Origin: Ochotona curzoniae
Taxonomy: Eukaryota; Chordata; Mammalia; Lagomorpha; Ochotonidae
Direction of reading: 5' to 3'
DNA: 64,000 nt
Assembly: GCF_017591425.1 (NCBI RefSeq)
Contig: NW_024466607.1
Location: 16,190,501-16,254,500, forward strand
The notes beneath the pieces are model-generated. The model saw only the letters and a program-made list of their open reading frames with translations, did not search any database and was not told the origin of the DNA. How positions within the stretch are numbered: the first letter of the stretch is position 1; every line of letters starts with the position of its first letter. Made by a program: the position numbers and the translations under genes. Shown in pieces: positions 46,906 to 60,501 of this stretch.

Positions 46906-48804
46906 CTCCCAGTCCTCACCTCTGGGGGTGGGCAGGCAGATATTTCTGCTCCCAGAAGGAGGTGAGGCTATGGTTGGAGCTGTTACACTTGAAGAGCAAC
47001 ACCTGGGCTGTATGTGACTCTTGGGAGTCTGTTCACAGTCCACTACTCCAAGCCATCCTTCCCCAACATCTGGGACTGGCTGCAGTGCGAGGTGTCCAGC
47101 AGGTGGGTATGGGCAGACTGAAAATCGAGAGGATCACTGGGGTTTCCACGAACTAAATGCTTACTGCATACCTGTGAACAGGTGCAGCCCATATCTTCAT
47201 GGTTACATGCACTGGGCACCAGCATCCTCGTCTCCATTGTGCCTACCACACACATGCCTATCATGTGTGAGGCTATGGGTAGGCAATGCCACTTATGCAT
47301 CTCATTAGTTTAAGGCTAGCCTAGCTTGGGTTTGAGCAGTCCCTGGTGTCAGCAGAGCGCATGGGTACTCTCTCCCTTCCTGGCACTGGGATACCCTCAG
47401 ACAGCCCACTGACTTCTACCTACACCCAGGCTCTGGAGGTGGAGCTATGTTGGGGAGTGTGGGTATCAGTGCCTATGGGAGGGCAGAGTCAGAGTGCACT
47501 TAAGAAGTGGCACCAAACCTAGAAATCTGCTACCCCATCTCCTCTTGTCCTTTCCTGGGAAAAGCAAACCAAGACAGAAGCAGTATTCTGCAGGGTAAGC
47601 TAATTACCCAGCAGTCCCTCAGGGAGTGAGATGAGCAGAAGCATATTTGATAACAGGAGGCCCAGCTATGCACACAGAGGCAGGGAACAATCCATGTCAT
47701 CCCTGGGAGATTCTGGTACCTGGTGCTCTTGTCAAGGTCATGGAAGTGGGTGCAGGGACCCCTCACTCATGCCAGGAGCTGAGCTGTCGTTGGCGTTCCT
47801 GGGCAGAGCACAGATGGATCATTTTTCTCTCTTTAAATACACACTGCTTATCTGCTGGCCCTGGGGAAAGAGCCCTCCAGACTCTCCCACAGCCCAGGAC
47901 GCTCCTCTTATCCCACGGTGTCCTACTTCTCAGCTCACCAGCACCAAGCACTACAGGTGCACATGAAGAGGATTTGGGCCCCCATAGCCCATCAGTTTGA
48001 GTCTGTCCCTCTAAGGGCTCTAAAGTCCCCAGCACCTGGAGCCAAGGTTCCAAGAGACAAGCTCAGAAAGGTTTCAGCACATCCATCCATCCCCAGTCCC
48101 CTACCCCAATCTCTGGGTAGGAGTGTGTACCTGAGGCCAAACTGGCTCCCGGACCCTGGGATGGGAGTGGCAGGGAAGATGACACTCTCTGGGCTCCTGT
48201 GACTGAGGCTTAACAGATCCCCAGGCAGGCAGGCAGGAGCTTGTGCAAATACACCTGTGGCTCCTGAGGGTTCCACCTTCTCACCCTGCAGCCTGCTATT
48301 ACCTAGGCTCCCTTACCTCTCTCCTCTTCACACTGGCAACTGTCCAGAGTCCCTTCCCTTACCTGCTCCACCTTGCTGCCTCATCTGATCCTACTTATGC
48401 TTCCTACCTGGATCAGCTATGGGCCTCTGTCCACTGTTCCAATAACCTTGGCAGCCTTTGCTCTGACTGCTCTACTTCTCATAAGCTGGAGTTTGACTGC
48501 CCAGCCCAATTTGGAAACTTGAAGGGTCCAGCTCTGCTCCCTTCCCCAACATCCACTCTGTGTAACTTCCTTCTTTAACACATTTGTCCTCACACTCCAG
48601 GTAACTGGGATGCTTTTCCAAAGAATCTCAAAATGGGGTCCAACAATGGGGTTCTTCTCTGCCAATTTCCCCCAACCCTTGGGTCATGAGAGGGTGCGAG
48701 TTCAGAAAATCTCAACTTCTCCCTTTGTGACAGTGGCAGCCACGTGGTGTATGTGCATCTGCAAGATGGTCAAGCCTCAGGGCAGAGAATCTTTCCACAG
48801 TCCT

Positions 48805-48905
48805 TCCAGGTGGATACATATTGCCAGGTTACAGATAAGGAAACCGAGGCCAGAAAGGAAATCCACAACATGTCAAACAACGAGAGGCAGTGCCATTAGC
48901 CCTTT
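48805..48905 (-). mobile_element. MIR-like fragment
   Basis: GGTTACAGATAAGGAAACCG and AGGCCAGAAAGGAAATCC match the reverse MIR core. Confidence 0.45.
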
Positions 48906-49024
48906 TGCCTTGTGATTCAGTTGCCTGATTCATGTCCTAAAGGCACCTGTCCTGGGTGGGTCACCCTCAAAGGCTCATTTTGGAAAAGCCTCCTTATGAA
49001 ATGGATTGGGAGTCTTATTTCAGA

Positions 49025-49325
49025 AGTTAACAGGAAAGCTGCAACCTGTAAGACGTGCATCCAACTGGGCACATGTTTGAGTCCCAGTTACTCTACTTCT
49101 GATCCAGCTCCCTGCTAATGTACCTGGGAAAACTGCAAAACATGGCCCAAGTGACTGGGCTCTTGTACCCATATGGGAGTTCCAGGTGAAATTCCAGACT
49201 CCTGGCTTCAGCCTGCTTAGCTGTTGCAGACACTTGAGGAATGAATCAGGGTATAGAAGATATATTTTCCTACCCTGACCCTACTCCCATAACTCTAACT
49301 TTCAAATAAATTAACATTTATAAGT
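49025..49325 (+). mobile_element. Lagomorph C-type SINE
   Basis: GTTTGAGTCCCAGTTACTCT, TTCTGATCCAGCTCCCTGC, AATGTACCTGGGAAAACTGC, CCCATATGGGAGTTCCAGG and AACTTTCAAATAAATTAAC. Confidence 0.9.
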
Positions 49326-49371
49326 CAAATTAAAAAGTTAATATTATTTTTTTTAATAAAAGGAAATAGGA

Positions 49372-49650
49372 TTGGGGTGAGCATGTGGGCAGAATGGTTA
49401 AGCCATTGCTTGTAATACCTGCACCCCACATCGAGGCTTGGGTTCAAGTACAGTCTCCACTTCTGATTCAGCTTCTTGCTAACGATCTGAGAAGCAACAG
49501 ATGAAGGTCTACGTACTCCCATGTGGGAGAACTGGACCGAGTTCCTGGTTCCTGGCTTTACCCTGGTCTAGCTCTGGCTGTTGCAGTGATTTGAGGAGTG
49601 AACTAGTGGATGGAAGATCTTTCTGTCTCTTTCAATAACTGTCTTTCAAG
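49372..49650 (+). mobile_element. Lagomorph C-type SINE
   Basis: GGGCAGAATGGTTAAGCCAT, GGTTCAAGTACAGTCTCC, CCCATGTGGGAGAACTGG, TTCCTGGTTCCTGGCTTTAC and GGAGTGAACTAGTGGATGG. In tandem with the previous copy. Confidence 0.9.
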
Positions 49651-50639
49651 AGAACAAGAAGAGGAATGGGAGGAAGAAGTGGAATGGAAAGAAGTAAAAG
49701 CATTTAGAGGCCCAGTTTTGCCACGTGGTTATTAATTCTGAGAGCCTTGACAATGAGGGAGGGTTTTCCCTAGACTCAAGGCGGGCTGCTCCCTGTCTCT
49801 GGTCCCATGTTCCCCCACCCAGCCATCACCAAAAAATACCTGCCTCTGTGCTCTCTTGCCCACTGGCCCAACCTACATGGCTCAAACAGCAATGCCAGCC
49901 TGCCTGGCTCATGGCCTTCTTATCTCTTCTCCTGCAGTTCCCAACCTCTACCCTCTCCCTTACTACTTCCCTTCATACTCACCTGTCCATACTCACCTGC
50001 CTAACTGCTTAAGCCTTCTCAAATGGTGCAGGATGGACAACTAGGGACACAGGGAAGAAGAAGAACAGGCCTAGGAAGCTCAAAGGGATCTGCATTTGGC
50101 TTTCAAAGGCTTGAAGGTTCCCTTTGCAAAGAAGACTCCCTGAAAGACTGCCCTCCATGATTGGCCCTTTCTAGGTACTGTCCTCTTGCCTGGAGATGCT
50201 CTAGTTGGTCCCAGACATTTGCCAGTCTACACCTGGAGGCCCTATGGACTGCCCACCTTCCCCTCCCTCCAACCTTTCTGCTGGCCAGGAGGAGCTCCTA
50301 GGTGGCTGGATGGGGCCTCAGGCATCCGATTATCTCCACAACCAGGCTCCAGCTAGTGTTGACACAGCAAACATGCTGTGATTCCCATTCACTGGGCATA
50401 GAGTAAGCTAACCAGGATGGTTGCAGCAACGGGCTGCCAGGCACTGCAGCCTTGCAAACAAGGGCCTAGGTCTATGCCAGGATGTAGGAAGTATTAAGCA
50501 GCCTGGGCCTCAGAGGTAGGAGTTGGGGGACAGGTGCCCAATCAGGTCCTCAGAGAGGAGGTTCTGTAGTCTAGTGCTGGGACTGTCACAGGGCCAATCC
50601 CATGAGATAGCCCCAGTGATTGGTATCATCAAGACCCAG

Positions 50640-50745
50640 ACATAAAGTCTGATGACAGATGTGTGAGGTGACACTGGTTCCAAATATATAGGTAGGTAGG
50701 GGAACTGAGGTTCAGAGACTATTAGACTTGCCAAGGGCTCAGTGC
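50640..50745 (-). mobile_element. MIR-like fragment
   Basis: GGGGAACTGAGGTTCAGAGA and CTATTAGACTTGCCAAGGGC match the reverse MIR order. Confidence 0.5.
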
Positions 50746-51944
50746 TGTTCAGGTGTCAGCAGCAGCTGCAGCAAGGAAGACCAAATCTCTGATTTTTAGC
50801 TACCCTCTGTGCCGCCCTGTTACATACACCATGTACCATGCTACTCCTGTCTGAGAGGGATTCATGGCCACAGGTTCTTATCGTGGACAGTGTTGGGTGA
50901 GAACAGTACAGGATGTGATTGTTGGGCAAGGGTTCAGCTAGACTCCAAAGAGACCCTCACATACCTCCTCTTCCAGGATCGCTGCATGGGGCACCTGTGC
51001 ATGTGTTCTGTGGAGGCAGATGAGCAGATAAGCCTGTCTCATATACAGCCTGTATGCACCTACCTGTGTACTGAACCCACGGGCACTCCATACCCCTTGC
51101 TAGGCTTTGCTAATATCCCCCGGGCCTGCCCATCACCTTGAGCAGACTGTACTCCTCTAGGGAGCACCCTTGCAGGTCTGTCCTTGAGAGCTTGGTTGCG
51201 TGTCTGCACTTAGCAAACAAAGGCTGAAACAAGGGCGCTGAGGCACCAGGTGGCTTAGGACATAACGAATCACAGTCCACTGACCTCTTCCAGGACAATC
51301 CAGAGGCTTGTGCCTGGGGTTACCATGGCATCTGAGCTGGTCCAGACATCAGACGTGGACTTGGGAAAGATAGCTGAGGAGTTCTTTGGAGGCCTGAGGA
51401 CCCCTTCACTACCCCTGAACCTGGCACCAGGCTGCAGCTAGGTCCCTGGCATCCTGCCCTCTGCACCAGCAACCTGAGAACCTGACTCCTTCTCCTAGGT
51501 GCCCATTGCATGAGGAAGGCCCTGCTTGATTTGTATTTGAAGACACAGAGCATGGGATAAGAAGTAACCGCTGTGTCCAGGGTGTGTGCTTCTGGATGTG
51601 CAGCCTTGCCAGTGCCCCTCCACATCCCCTTTGTCCTGACACACAGGCTCATAGGTACTCATAGGTATCTCCTCCAGGCTCTGGCCAGAGAATCTGCTCA
51701 TGGCCCTCAATGCCAGGTCAGCATGGGGGAATGGGGGCTGGGGAGCTGTGCAGAGATGCCTCTGGAAATTTCACCTGCATCTTCCAGCCTGCCTACTAGG
51801 ACCTGTTTGTCCTCACAGCGCATGTCCCACAGCCTACTGTCTGATTACTTGCAGTCTGAGGCCCTGGAGGGCAGAGATCAGCCTGGCTGATAGGCACCCC
51901 TGCACCTTCCCCCTCAGCCCTTGCACATGAAGATTTCAGAACAA

Positions 51945-52010
51945 AGGGCCAGATGCTATTAAAACTCAATTAAAATTCTCACTTCTCTGATCCTAAATTA
52001 GACTGGTTCA
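51945..52010. promoter_or_regulatory. Putative AT-rich regulatory block
   Basis: GCTATTAAAACTCAATTAAA and TTCTCACTTCTCTGATCC then TAAATTAGAC. Homeodomain-type cores in unique sequence, with only texture as evidence. Confidence 0.3.
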
Positions 52011-54394
52011 TCCCTGCAGGCCCTTTCCCTCTGCCTCAGAACATCTGCCCCCTTTGGCTGTCAGGAGCCCCAGAGGTGGGCACAAGCAGGAGGGGTCCTC
52101 CTGCATTGCAGGCCTTCTCCAAAGAGTAGGGTGGGGTCTCACTTGGTGCTGCAGTTAGTCTTCTCCATCTGGTTGCCACCTCCCATTTTCCCCCATCCTG
52201 TCCTAGATTCTGGTCCTGTGGAGGGAGGGTGCAGGGGAATCAGAGGGAGCTCAGGATGTTAGTTCCCCAGCATCGTCTGTTAAGGTCCTATCTCTAGGTC
52301 CTCACCTGTGTTCTGCACTTAGCCACCTAGATGTGTCCTCTCCTTTCACTCCCCACCCCTGGCCTTTCCCTCTGCTCCAGCAGCAGTGCTCTGGGATCAC
52401 TGGGAGGTATAGGTGTATGGGCTCAGGAGCCAGGACAAGCAAGGGAATGGTGCCCTTGCTTCAGCCAGACTGTAGCTAGGGCTAACCTCTGGTCTCTAAA
52501 CTTCTGAATCCTGTGGCCTACAGCAAGCAGGTACTGGTGTTAGAGCCGGCCTCAGGCCAGGCTGTGGCAGTGACTCACTGAACACATGCATGACATGGAG
52601 AATGCACGGTATTCTGAAGGGATATGTGTGGTGGCACACAGGAGCAGGGCCATTGGCTGGAAGAGGTTTTTGGAAGTTAGTCTGGGGCCTGAGGATCCTC
52701 AGTGAAGCTGTCCCCAGTTGGGCAAACAGGCTGTTGAGGTTCCTGGCCCAACACATGCCTGTATTTCAGCTCCAGGGAGAACTCAGTGGTGGTGGTAGGG
52801 GCTATTCTATGGGTCTCAGGAAGGTCATAGCCTGCCCCCTTCCCCCAGACCTTTCTTGGGCTGGAATGCTGAGGAGTGGCCACAGCGCTTCGGACTTCTC
52901 CTGAGATCCTGCACCTTACAGGAGGTCATGAGAGAAGGACCAGAGAAGTCCAGCTCCAAATTCCTGACTCAGCCCTTCTCTGGTCACCATTAGCTCAACC
53001 AGGGTGAAGACGAAGACTCCAGCCACACATACCTCCATGCTCTTGGGGAGGTAGCCCTGTCCACACACCTGGAGACCTTCGGGGGCCTTTGGCTTCTTTG
53101 CTGCCTGGCACAACTGCAGGAACCCTCGATGTCTGCCCAGGGATCATGCTGACCCCAAGAATCTCAGGGTATGGAGAGTCGACAGCAGATGACTGTCTTC
53201 TGCACACATCTGGGCCACCTTCTCTGAGGAGATCCCAATTTCTGAGACGCTCTTCACACCCAAAGTCCCCTTCCTTACTTCCTCACAGGTCAGCTCTCTC
53301 CCCTCAACCGAGCTCTGAGGCAGGAGGTTCTGACCAATGGCCAGGGTCTGATTTGAGGTTTCCCCCATCCCTGGGGACCCCTGCTGGCTCTTCTGGGCAC
53401 TGCTGGCTTGGAAAGCAGCAGCACTGTTTGGGCAAGGGGAGAACAATCACCAGGAAACGCTGCAATCAGGGAGAAAAGGCTGCTGGGGCCCTGGGCACCC
53501 ACGCACACGCCTAATTGGCTGCGCGTGTCTGCGGCTCCTCTTGAGAACCGGGAAAGTGGAAGGGTCAAGATCTCTTAATGTTGGTAATGGAAAGGAGGCA
53601 GAAGCCACTGCTGGCCCCACATAGCACCTTTTAATTGCTCAGGGAGGGTGGGCGGAGGCAGCCTGTGTTGCATGCTCTTCTGTCTATCTGCTCCTTGCAG
53701 ACCCCAGGGGCTGATCTCCCACCAGAACCCAAGGCTACAGCTCTGCTGTTACAAAATGTTTAGGAGGCTTGTCCTCCAGGCCAGGCAATAGGAGACACTC
53801 ATGGCCTCCCTCCACTCCCAACCTCTTGGCCAACTGTTTATTGAGCTCCCGTCAATGGGTGCATCAATGGACCCAGTTAAAAGGGCCTACAGATGCCTCA
53901 GTGCCAAAGTTTTTCCTCCGAACTCTTTCTGTCTCTTCTAGGCAGCCTTTCCTGTTATTCCTCAGGATTCTTTCTCCTGCAGATATGCCCAGTGCCCTCC
54001 CCTTGCTGGCAGGCCTTTGGCTTGCTTGTCGGCTGTGGCTGTACCTGGCTGTACCACCAGGACAGTGGCTGTCAACCAGGCAGTCTTGCCCCAGGGAACA
54101 CGGGGCAACACCTGGAGCTATTTTTGCCTGTCACAGCTGGAAGAAGCATGGGGCGCTATTGACATCTGGTGGGCAGAGACAAGGATGCTACTCCACAGCC
54201 CACAGTGCACAGAACCAAGTGGCCAGGCCCTAAGGGCAAGGAAGGGATCCCAGCTTCGGGCAAAGACCTAGAAAGGCGACTGTCAGAGGCACCTGGGTGT
54301 TATGTTCTGTTGTCGGCCACCAGGCTTCCAGCTCCTGTTCCTCTGAACACCCCATGCTGGAGCCCAGTTCCTGAACAGAGCCGGCCACACTGCC

Positions 54395-54500
54395 AACAAT
54401 GCGTCAGTTTAATTGGGTTAAGTGGCCATTAGCGGCAAAAGCAGGACGCTGAGAGCAGAAGGGTTTTTAATTTTGCTCTTTAAATGATGCTCATTCCCCA
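54395..54500. promoter_or_regulatory. Putative conserved non-coding element
   Basis: GCGTCAGTTTAATTGGGTTA, AGTGGCCATTAGCGGC, GGTTTTTAATTTTGCTC and TTTAAATGATGCTCATTCCC. AT cores and retained CpGs in GC-rich flanks. Confidence 0.38.
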
Positions 54501-55779
54501 GAGAGGCCGCGGACAGTGGGAATGCTGCCCACTGGAGCCCCCAGCACCAAGGCCAGAGCGGCACATAACCTTGTCCCCACATATGCACACCTTGTCATGG
54601 TGTAGGTGGAGTGCTAATGTCCTTTCTTCACCACCCAAGGAAGAATCAAAAGGGCCAGAATTTACCCAAGGTCACAGTGTCCCATCTCCTCTTCCTTCAG
54701 CCCCATATCCCTGTGGACAATGAATTCCACGGGGCCACTTGTAGGAGGGCAGTCTGTAGGGTCTGTGCCCAGCTGCCTGGATCCAAAGCTTTGCCATGAG
54801 ACCTGGAGCAAGGACAGGGTCTCTACTGCCTTAAGCATGTCTACAGTTGGAGGTGAAAAGGTCTCTCAGAGTGCTGGAGTGCTGCAGGCTCTGAGTCATG
54901 CTGATGTCCTTCAAGAACATGTCCTGGCCTGGGTTTCCAATCATTCTTGGGGAACCAGGCCCACCAAGGCTTGAGGAGGGGCGGTGTTGGCATTTCCTCC
55001 ACTGGGTCACCCTTGCCTAATGTGAATAGGATTTCTCCTCCAAGTCTCACCATAAAGGTAGCAGGGATGTCCAAGCTTCACCATAAAGGTGCCAGGGATG
55101 GTGTTCTAGGTGGCATAGGCTTTACAGATCTGTGCACAGAAGGAGCCTTTGAATGGCAACCCCCAAAGCTGTGATGCCTGGGGACCCTGGAATGGACAGA
55201 GTGCTCATGTCCCTGATTAACAAAGAAGGCAGATGCAGCCCTGGCATGGAACTGGTCTCAGAGCTCCAGGAGACCAGGAACAGGAGCTATCTGTCTCCAC
55301 TGTGCCCCATCACTTATTGAGGGCCTGACACATGTGACATGTGTGTGCCTATTAGGGGCATGGAGGCAACAGTAAGGAAGAGATGATCTTTCTGAAAGAG
55401 TAGTGACAGGGCAAGGCCCAGAGGAGTGGGAACAGAGAGTCCTGCTTTAGATTTAACTCCGCTCCTCAATTCTCCACATCACTCCCAGGGTCAAGACCCT
55501 AAGACAGCAGGCTCTGGCTCTAGCTCCCCAGGTGGCTAAAGTTCCCAGACAGGGCCTCTTCATGCCCCTGGAAGGTGAGGACCTGGCCTGTTTTCTGGAT
55601 TTGTGGATGCTGCTTGCTTTTGTCTCAAGAGTCCCCCTTTGGCCTGCTTCCACCTGACTTTTGCCCCCGCGAAACCACGCCATACAGCTTGGAAAACAGC
55701 TGCTACAGACATCTGACTGTCACTGACTAGATGAGACAATGAACTCCTGTCCTGTGTAGCTCCCTCTTTGCAAGCCCCA

Positions 55780-55990
55780 AATTAAAATTCCAGACCAGAA
55801 CGAGGGATTTAAATTGGATTACTGGATGGGGTCCAGGGAGAGACAGACAATGGAGTGGGGGTGCAGGGGTCTAGGCCCCCAACACCTGTCTCTCCATATC
55901 AGGCTGCAAACAAATGTGGCAAAAGGGGAAGGGCCAGAACTCAATTTAAAACATAATTAACACCAACATGCCTCTTGAACAATTAAGACC
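55780..55990. promoter_or_regulatory. Putative conserved non-coding element
   Basis: AAATTAAAATTCCAG, GATTTAAATTGGATTACTGG, CAATTTAAAACATAATTAAC and TGAACAATTAAGACC bracket a less AT-rich middle. No repeat similarity. Confidence 0.35.
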
Positions 55991-56149
55991 AAGGAGGGGA
56001 AGGGGTGCTCCTACCCATCTCAGAGCTGGGAAAAGGAGCACCTCACAGGCTTGGAGCCAGGGGGTGCTGGTTGCATGCACAGGAGTTCACTGGTAGGCAG
56101 GGCCCGGGAGGACCAGGATTGTGGGTTCAGCAAGGGCCCTGGTCAGGGT

Positions 56150-56290
56150 CAAGGAGATCCAGGTTCAAGTCCTGGCTCTCCCAAACCCTTGTACCTGTGA
56201 GTCTCAGTGTACTCCTCTGTGGAGTGGGGTGGCAGGGCCTCCTTCTGAGGCTGCTAGGACAATGATGTGAGATTGACTCAGCATGCAGAA
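56150..56290 (+). mobile_element. MIR-like fragment
   Basis: CAGGTTCAAGTCCTGGCTCT, ACCTGTGAGTCTCAGTGTAC and TCCTCTGTGGAGTGGGGTGG follow the MIR consensus order. Confidence 0.55.
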
Positions 56291-56299
56291 CATGCCCAG

Positions 56300-56620
56300 T
56301 GGGGCTGGGGGTGTGCAAAGTAGGTTAAGCTTCTGTTTGGTGTGCTTGTGTCCCATACAGGAGCACTGGCTCGCATTCTGGCTACTCTGTGCTTCTGATC
56401 CAGCTTCTAGCTATTGCATCCAACCAGGAGGCAGTAAAGGACAGTTCAAGGACATAAATCCCTGCCACTCTTATGGGAGAATCGGATGCTGTTCCTGGTT
56501 CTTGGCTTTGGCTTGGCTTACCCCTGGTTGTTATGGGCTTCTGGAAAGTGAACCAGTAGATGGAAGATCTCTCTCTCTCTTTCTCTCTCTTTCTGTCTTT
56601 GAAATAACTTTTCAAAAGGA
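56300..56620 (+). mobile_element. Lagomorph C-type SINE
   Basis: GCAAAGTAGGTTAAGCTTCT, GGAGCACTGGCTCGCATTC, CTTCTGATCCAGCTTCTAGC, ATGGGAGAATCGGATGCTG and GTGAACCAGTAGATGGAAG, followed by a (CT)n stretch. Inserted right after the MIR piece. Confidence 0.9.
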
Positions 56621-57539
56621 AAAGAAAAACAAATGCCCATTGGGTATGTATCTTTTGCTATCATTCTTCCATTGAAAATAATCTGTATTAACATTGCCTG
56701 TATACTAAGCCTTGAGCTGGAAAGGAGACCTATAGATGGCTGTCCTGCCTCAAGGGTTAGGGTTCAGCAGGTAGGGTGCAGGGAGAGGGTTGAGGCTGGC
56801 ATCCCAGATCTTTGGCTGTCTTCCACCCTCAAGCTAAATGCACCAAAGGCTCCTCAAGGGTTGGGAAAGTGGCTTATGGAGGCATCTAGCCCTGAGGTCC
56901 CCACAGAGGATGGCAAGGGGGTGGGGTCCTGGGCACCCTTTGTGTAGGGTTCATTGGGCATCTGTCACTGCTGCTACTGAGGCTACCAGTCCTGGGTCTG
57001 CAAATGGTTTGAAGGATACCCATTTCCCATTCAAGTTTAGGGTTGGGCAGGTGGAGTAGGAGGACAACAAAGCTGGAATGAGGGAAGAGTGACAGAGAGA
57101 CAGGGAAGGAGAGAAGGGAAGTAATGGTGTCAGCTTGACTCAGGTCTTAGAAAAGTAAGAAGGCAGGCATGAGATGCTAGCTGGATGGAGTAAACAGACA
57201 GGGTCCCAAGATTTATCTGGGAGGGGCCAGGAGATCATGAAGGAAGATAGGGATGAGCTGGGCCCAGTTCTGGCTCCTCTGGGTCCACACTAGGTGGGAG
57301 GTCCTTAGGTCCTTAGTTTCTCAGGGCCTCTGGGCCCAGGATTCAGCCTCTCCACATTTATAAGTGCAGGTCACAGAGAGACAGGTGGGGGAAACATATG
57401 AGGGTCAGCAGAACCCAGTGTTTAGATGTGAGGGTGGGGATTCCTGCTTCCTCTGGTGCCTGGAGATGGAAGGGTCTGATCTGGGTGGCTGGCCTGACCT
57501 GACCCTGCCAGTCTGGGCATGACTTGCATGGACTTGTAT

Positions 57540-57905
57540 ATGTTTTTAAAGCTTATTTTGTTGAGATACAGTTCATACATAGGCAAATTCACTCATCTAC
57601 AGCACACAATTGTGTGGCGTTTAGCATATTCAGAGTTGTATAACTAGGGCCACAATCTAATTTTAGAATATTTTTATCACCCCTAAAGAAACCTTGTACC
57701 CATTAGCAGGCCCGCCCTACCCCTACCCTCCACAGCCCCAGGCAACTGCTAATCTACTTTCCATTTCTATGGCTTTGCCTGTTCTGGACATTTCACAGAA
57801 ATGGGATCACACAACATGTGGTCTTTTGTCACCAGCTTCCTTCACTTTGCATAATGTTTTCAAGTTCATCTGTGTCACTGCATGGAGCCAGACTTTGGGC
57901 TTCTT
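57540..57905 (-). mobile_element. Ancient L1 (L1M-type) 3' fragment
   Basis: TTGTTGAGATACAGTTCATA, TTGTACCCATTAGCAG, GGCAACTGCTAATCTACTTT, GGCTTTGCCTGTTCTGGACA and TTGCATAATGTTTTCAAG match, from memory, the antisense of the old mammalian L1 3' end. The element would therefore read on the minus strand. Confidence 0.55.
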
Positions 57906-58494
57906 ATGGGCCTTGCCTACCTTTAACAAAGACTGCACTAGCTGCAGGTGCTCCTGATCTGGGGTCAACCTGGATGCCTCTCACCTGTTTCCACGCCACC
58001 CATTCAGGGGTCAGCCTGCATCACCAGGATGGCCCAGCAGGTCTGGGTACCACATGGAACCACATGTCTTGGAGCTTAAACACATCTCTCTGGGTATAGA
58101 GGGAGTAACTGAGGGTGGAGGGGTTAGGCAGCTAGGGAAGGGGTTCAAGTCTCTAGTTTTACACACCACAGCCCTCCATCCACACCACAGGCTACATCAC
58201 CAACAGGCCTGCTTGTTGACCAAGTTCTTACCCAGGACACTACCCACAAACAAAGGCAGGGGACCCAGAGCAACAACAGTCCCTCAGGCCAGGCAAGGTA
58301 GGGAGTAAATGGGGAAGGAGTTGGCTGAGTTCCACCTTATAGTTGTACAGGGCCCCCAGCAACCCAGGCCATTCTTTGTGCAGCCCACTTTGGATAAATG
58401 CTGGCACAGTTCTGCCTACCCAGTTTAGATCCAGAAGGCCAGGACGCTACATGATGACCAAGGATCAGAACAAGGAATTAACAGAATGGGATCA

Positions 58495-58695
<201 letters not shown>

Positions 58696-59361
58696 CTACC
58701 TGGCCCCTACACATACTTCCTCTGCAGTCTTTACTCCTACCCCATCCTGACCTTGGTCCCTGAGAGTGGGTGTGGAAGGTCACCCCACCCCCACCATCAC
58801 TCGAGGAAGGACACCAGCAAACTGGCAGGGTCAGCCCTACAGCTTCTATCCGGAACCAGGCTAGTGTGTGCTTGGTGGCACAAGGTTGTCACTGAGGCCT
58901 CCTCAGGGCCTCAGGGTTCCCTCTGCAGGGACCAGCAGCCCCTGTTTGGCTCACAGTGGCTGTGAACAACAGAGGAGGGAGGGTGGACAGAGGCAAGAGG
59001 GAGGGTGGCAGGAGAGATGGTGCCAATAAGCACATCATCTACCTACATCTCCACACAAAGGTGCTCTCATGCCCACACATGCATTTACATGTGCACACCC
59101 ACACACATCACAGACACAGCCAGCCTCCATTCCCGCCTACGGACTTAAGTAGCCAGCACTCCTTGCTGCTCGTGCTACCTCCAGGGCATTTCTAGAAACT
59201 ATAGCCCCTGAGGGGCTCCTCTGGAGGCATAAAATATTGGAGGAGGGTAGGTGCAGGAGTGACTGGGATCAGGGACGAAGGAACAGGTCTGTGAAATGAA
59301 TCAGCTCATTCCTCCTCCTGGGGGTGGGGTCCATGCACATGCGCATGTGATGGTATAAATC

Positions 59362-59392
59362 TGATGGTGTGTGTGTGTGTGTGTGTGGTGTG
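59362..59392. repeat. (TG)n microsatellite
   Basis: GATGGTGTGTGTGTGTGTGT, about 11 TG units in all with one interruption near the end. Confidence 0.9.
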
Positions 59393-60034
59393 AGGGAGAG
59401 AAATGGCTTTATACACTTGCTTGAGTGTAAGTGTAGCATTTGGGTGTGGGGTGGGGTGGGGTTAGGGCTTCTGCATGAAGCTACAAAGCTTAGGGGCTTG
59501 CAGAAGTCTTAGAAGCACATTTCTGCCGGCGTCTTTGTTCGTGGCTGGGGTCTTGAGTGTGGGCGATTGCGTGCATGCATGCAAATGTCTGTGTGTGACA
59601 CACTCCTGTGTGTCTCTTTGAGCCTGACTGGGACTGTGTGTCCATTCAGGGGATCCTAGTAGGTTGGGCCCCATGTGAGGTCACAAGCCAGACTGCTACA
59701 ACTGTGCTGAGCCACCAGGCTGTGCAGGAGAAAGCAGAGACAGAGAGGTGATGAGGGGAGATAAGGAGGGGGCATAGGCAGCTGAGGCAAGACAGACAGG
59801 CAGGCAGAGATAAGGTCAGAAGAGTGACAGCTAGACAGTGGGGAGATAAGGCCTCTGCCATCTGACAGGGGGATGGGCCGAGCGAGCACTGCCACAGCTC
59901 CTGCCCTGCTGCTGCCCACCTAGTGTCTGGCAGTGCAAGGGTTAACATATGGCTCAAAGCTGGCTCAGGCAATCTTTTCCTCCTCCCCCCTGCCATCCCC
60001 CCACCCTCCTGGCTTCTCTTTTCTTTTTGTCCTT

Positions 60035-60110
60035 CTTTTAGAACAAAATAATTTGTGGTGAAGTCGCTCCTTCCTGCAGAGCAGTGGCAATTAGGGGGCG
60101 AGCTGCAAGG
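60035..60110. promoter_or_regulatory. Putative regulatory block
   Basis: TTTTAGAACAAAATAATTTG then GTGGTGAAGTCGCTCC and GTGGCAATTAGGGGGCGAGC. AT core next to a CpG-containing, CTCF-like GGGGGCGAG stretch. Confidence 0.3.
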
Positions 60111-60269
60111 CCTGGCCACGTGGCCAGGGAGGATGGAGGCCCTAAGTGGGCACCAGACCAGGCTGCTCCCCAGACCCTAGGGGGCCTGGCCTCAGGTTGG
60201 AAGTCTTTGGAGAGAAGACCTTGAGAGGACTGAGTACAAAGTGGGGGTGGAGCCTGGGAGTCCTAGGGA

Positions 60270-60345
60270 AACACAGGGAGATTGCAGCCCAGAACCCTAC
60301 AGCTGGGAAACCTGAGGCTCAGAAATGGAATGATGGAATGGCAAA
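60270..60345 (-). mobile_element. MIR-like fragment
   Basis: ACAGCTGGGAAACCTGAGGC and TCAGAAATGGAATG resemble the reverse MIR core. Confidence 0.4.
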
Positions 60346-60501
60346 ACAAGGCCCCCTATCCACCCTATCCTAGCCTTCCCAGGGTTGGGGACATTAAAAA
60401 AACACAGGCTTACCCCCAACCTTGGACCACAGGTGTGCTATGGCTGTGGTCTCAGCCACTAGGGCTGAAGGATCCATTGGGCAGTATCCAGCCCAGTGAT
60501 A

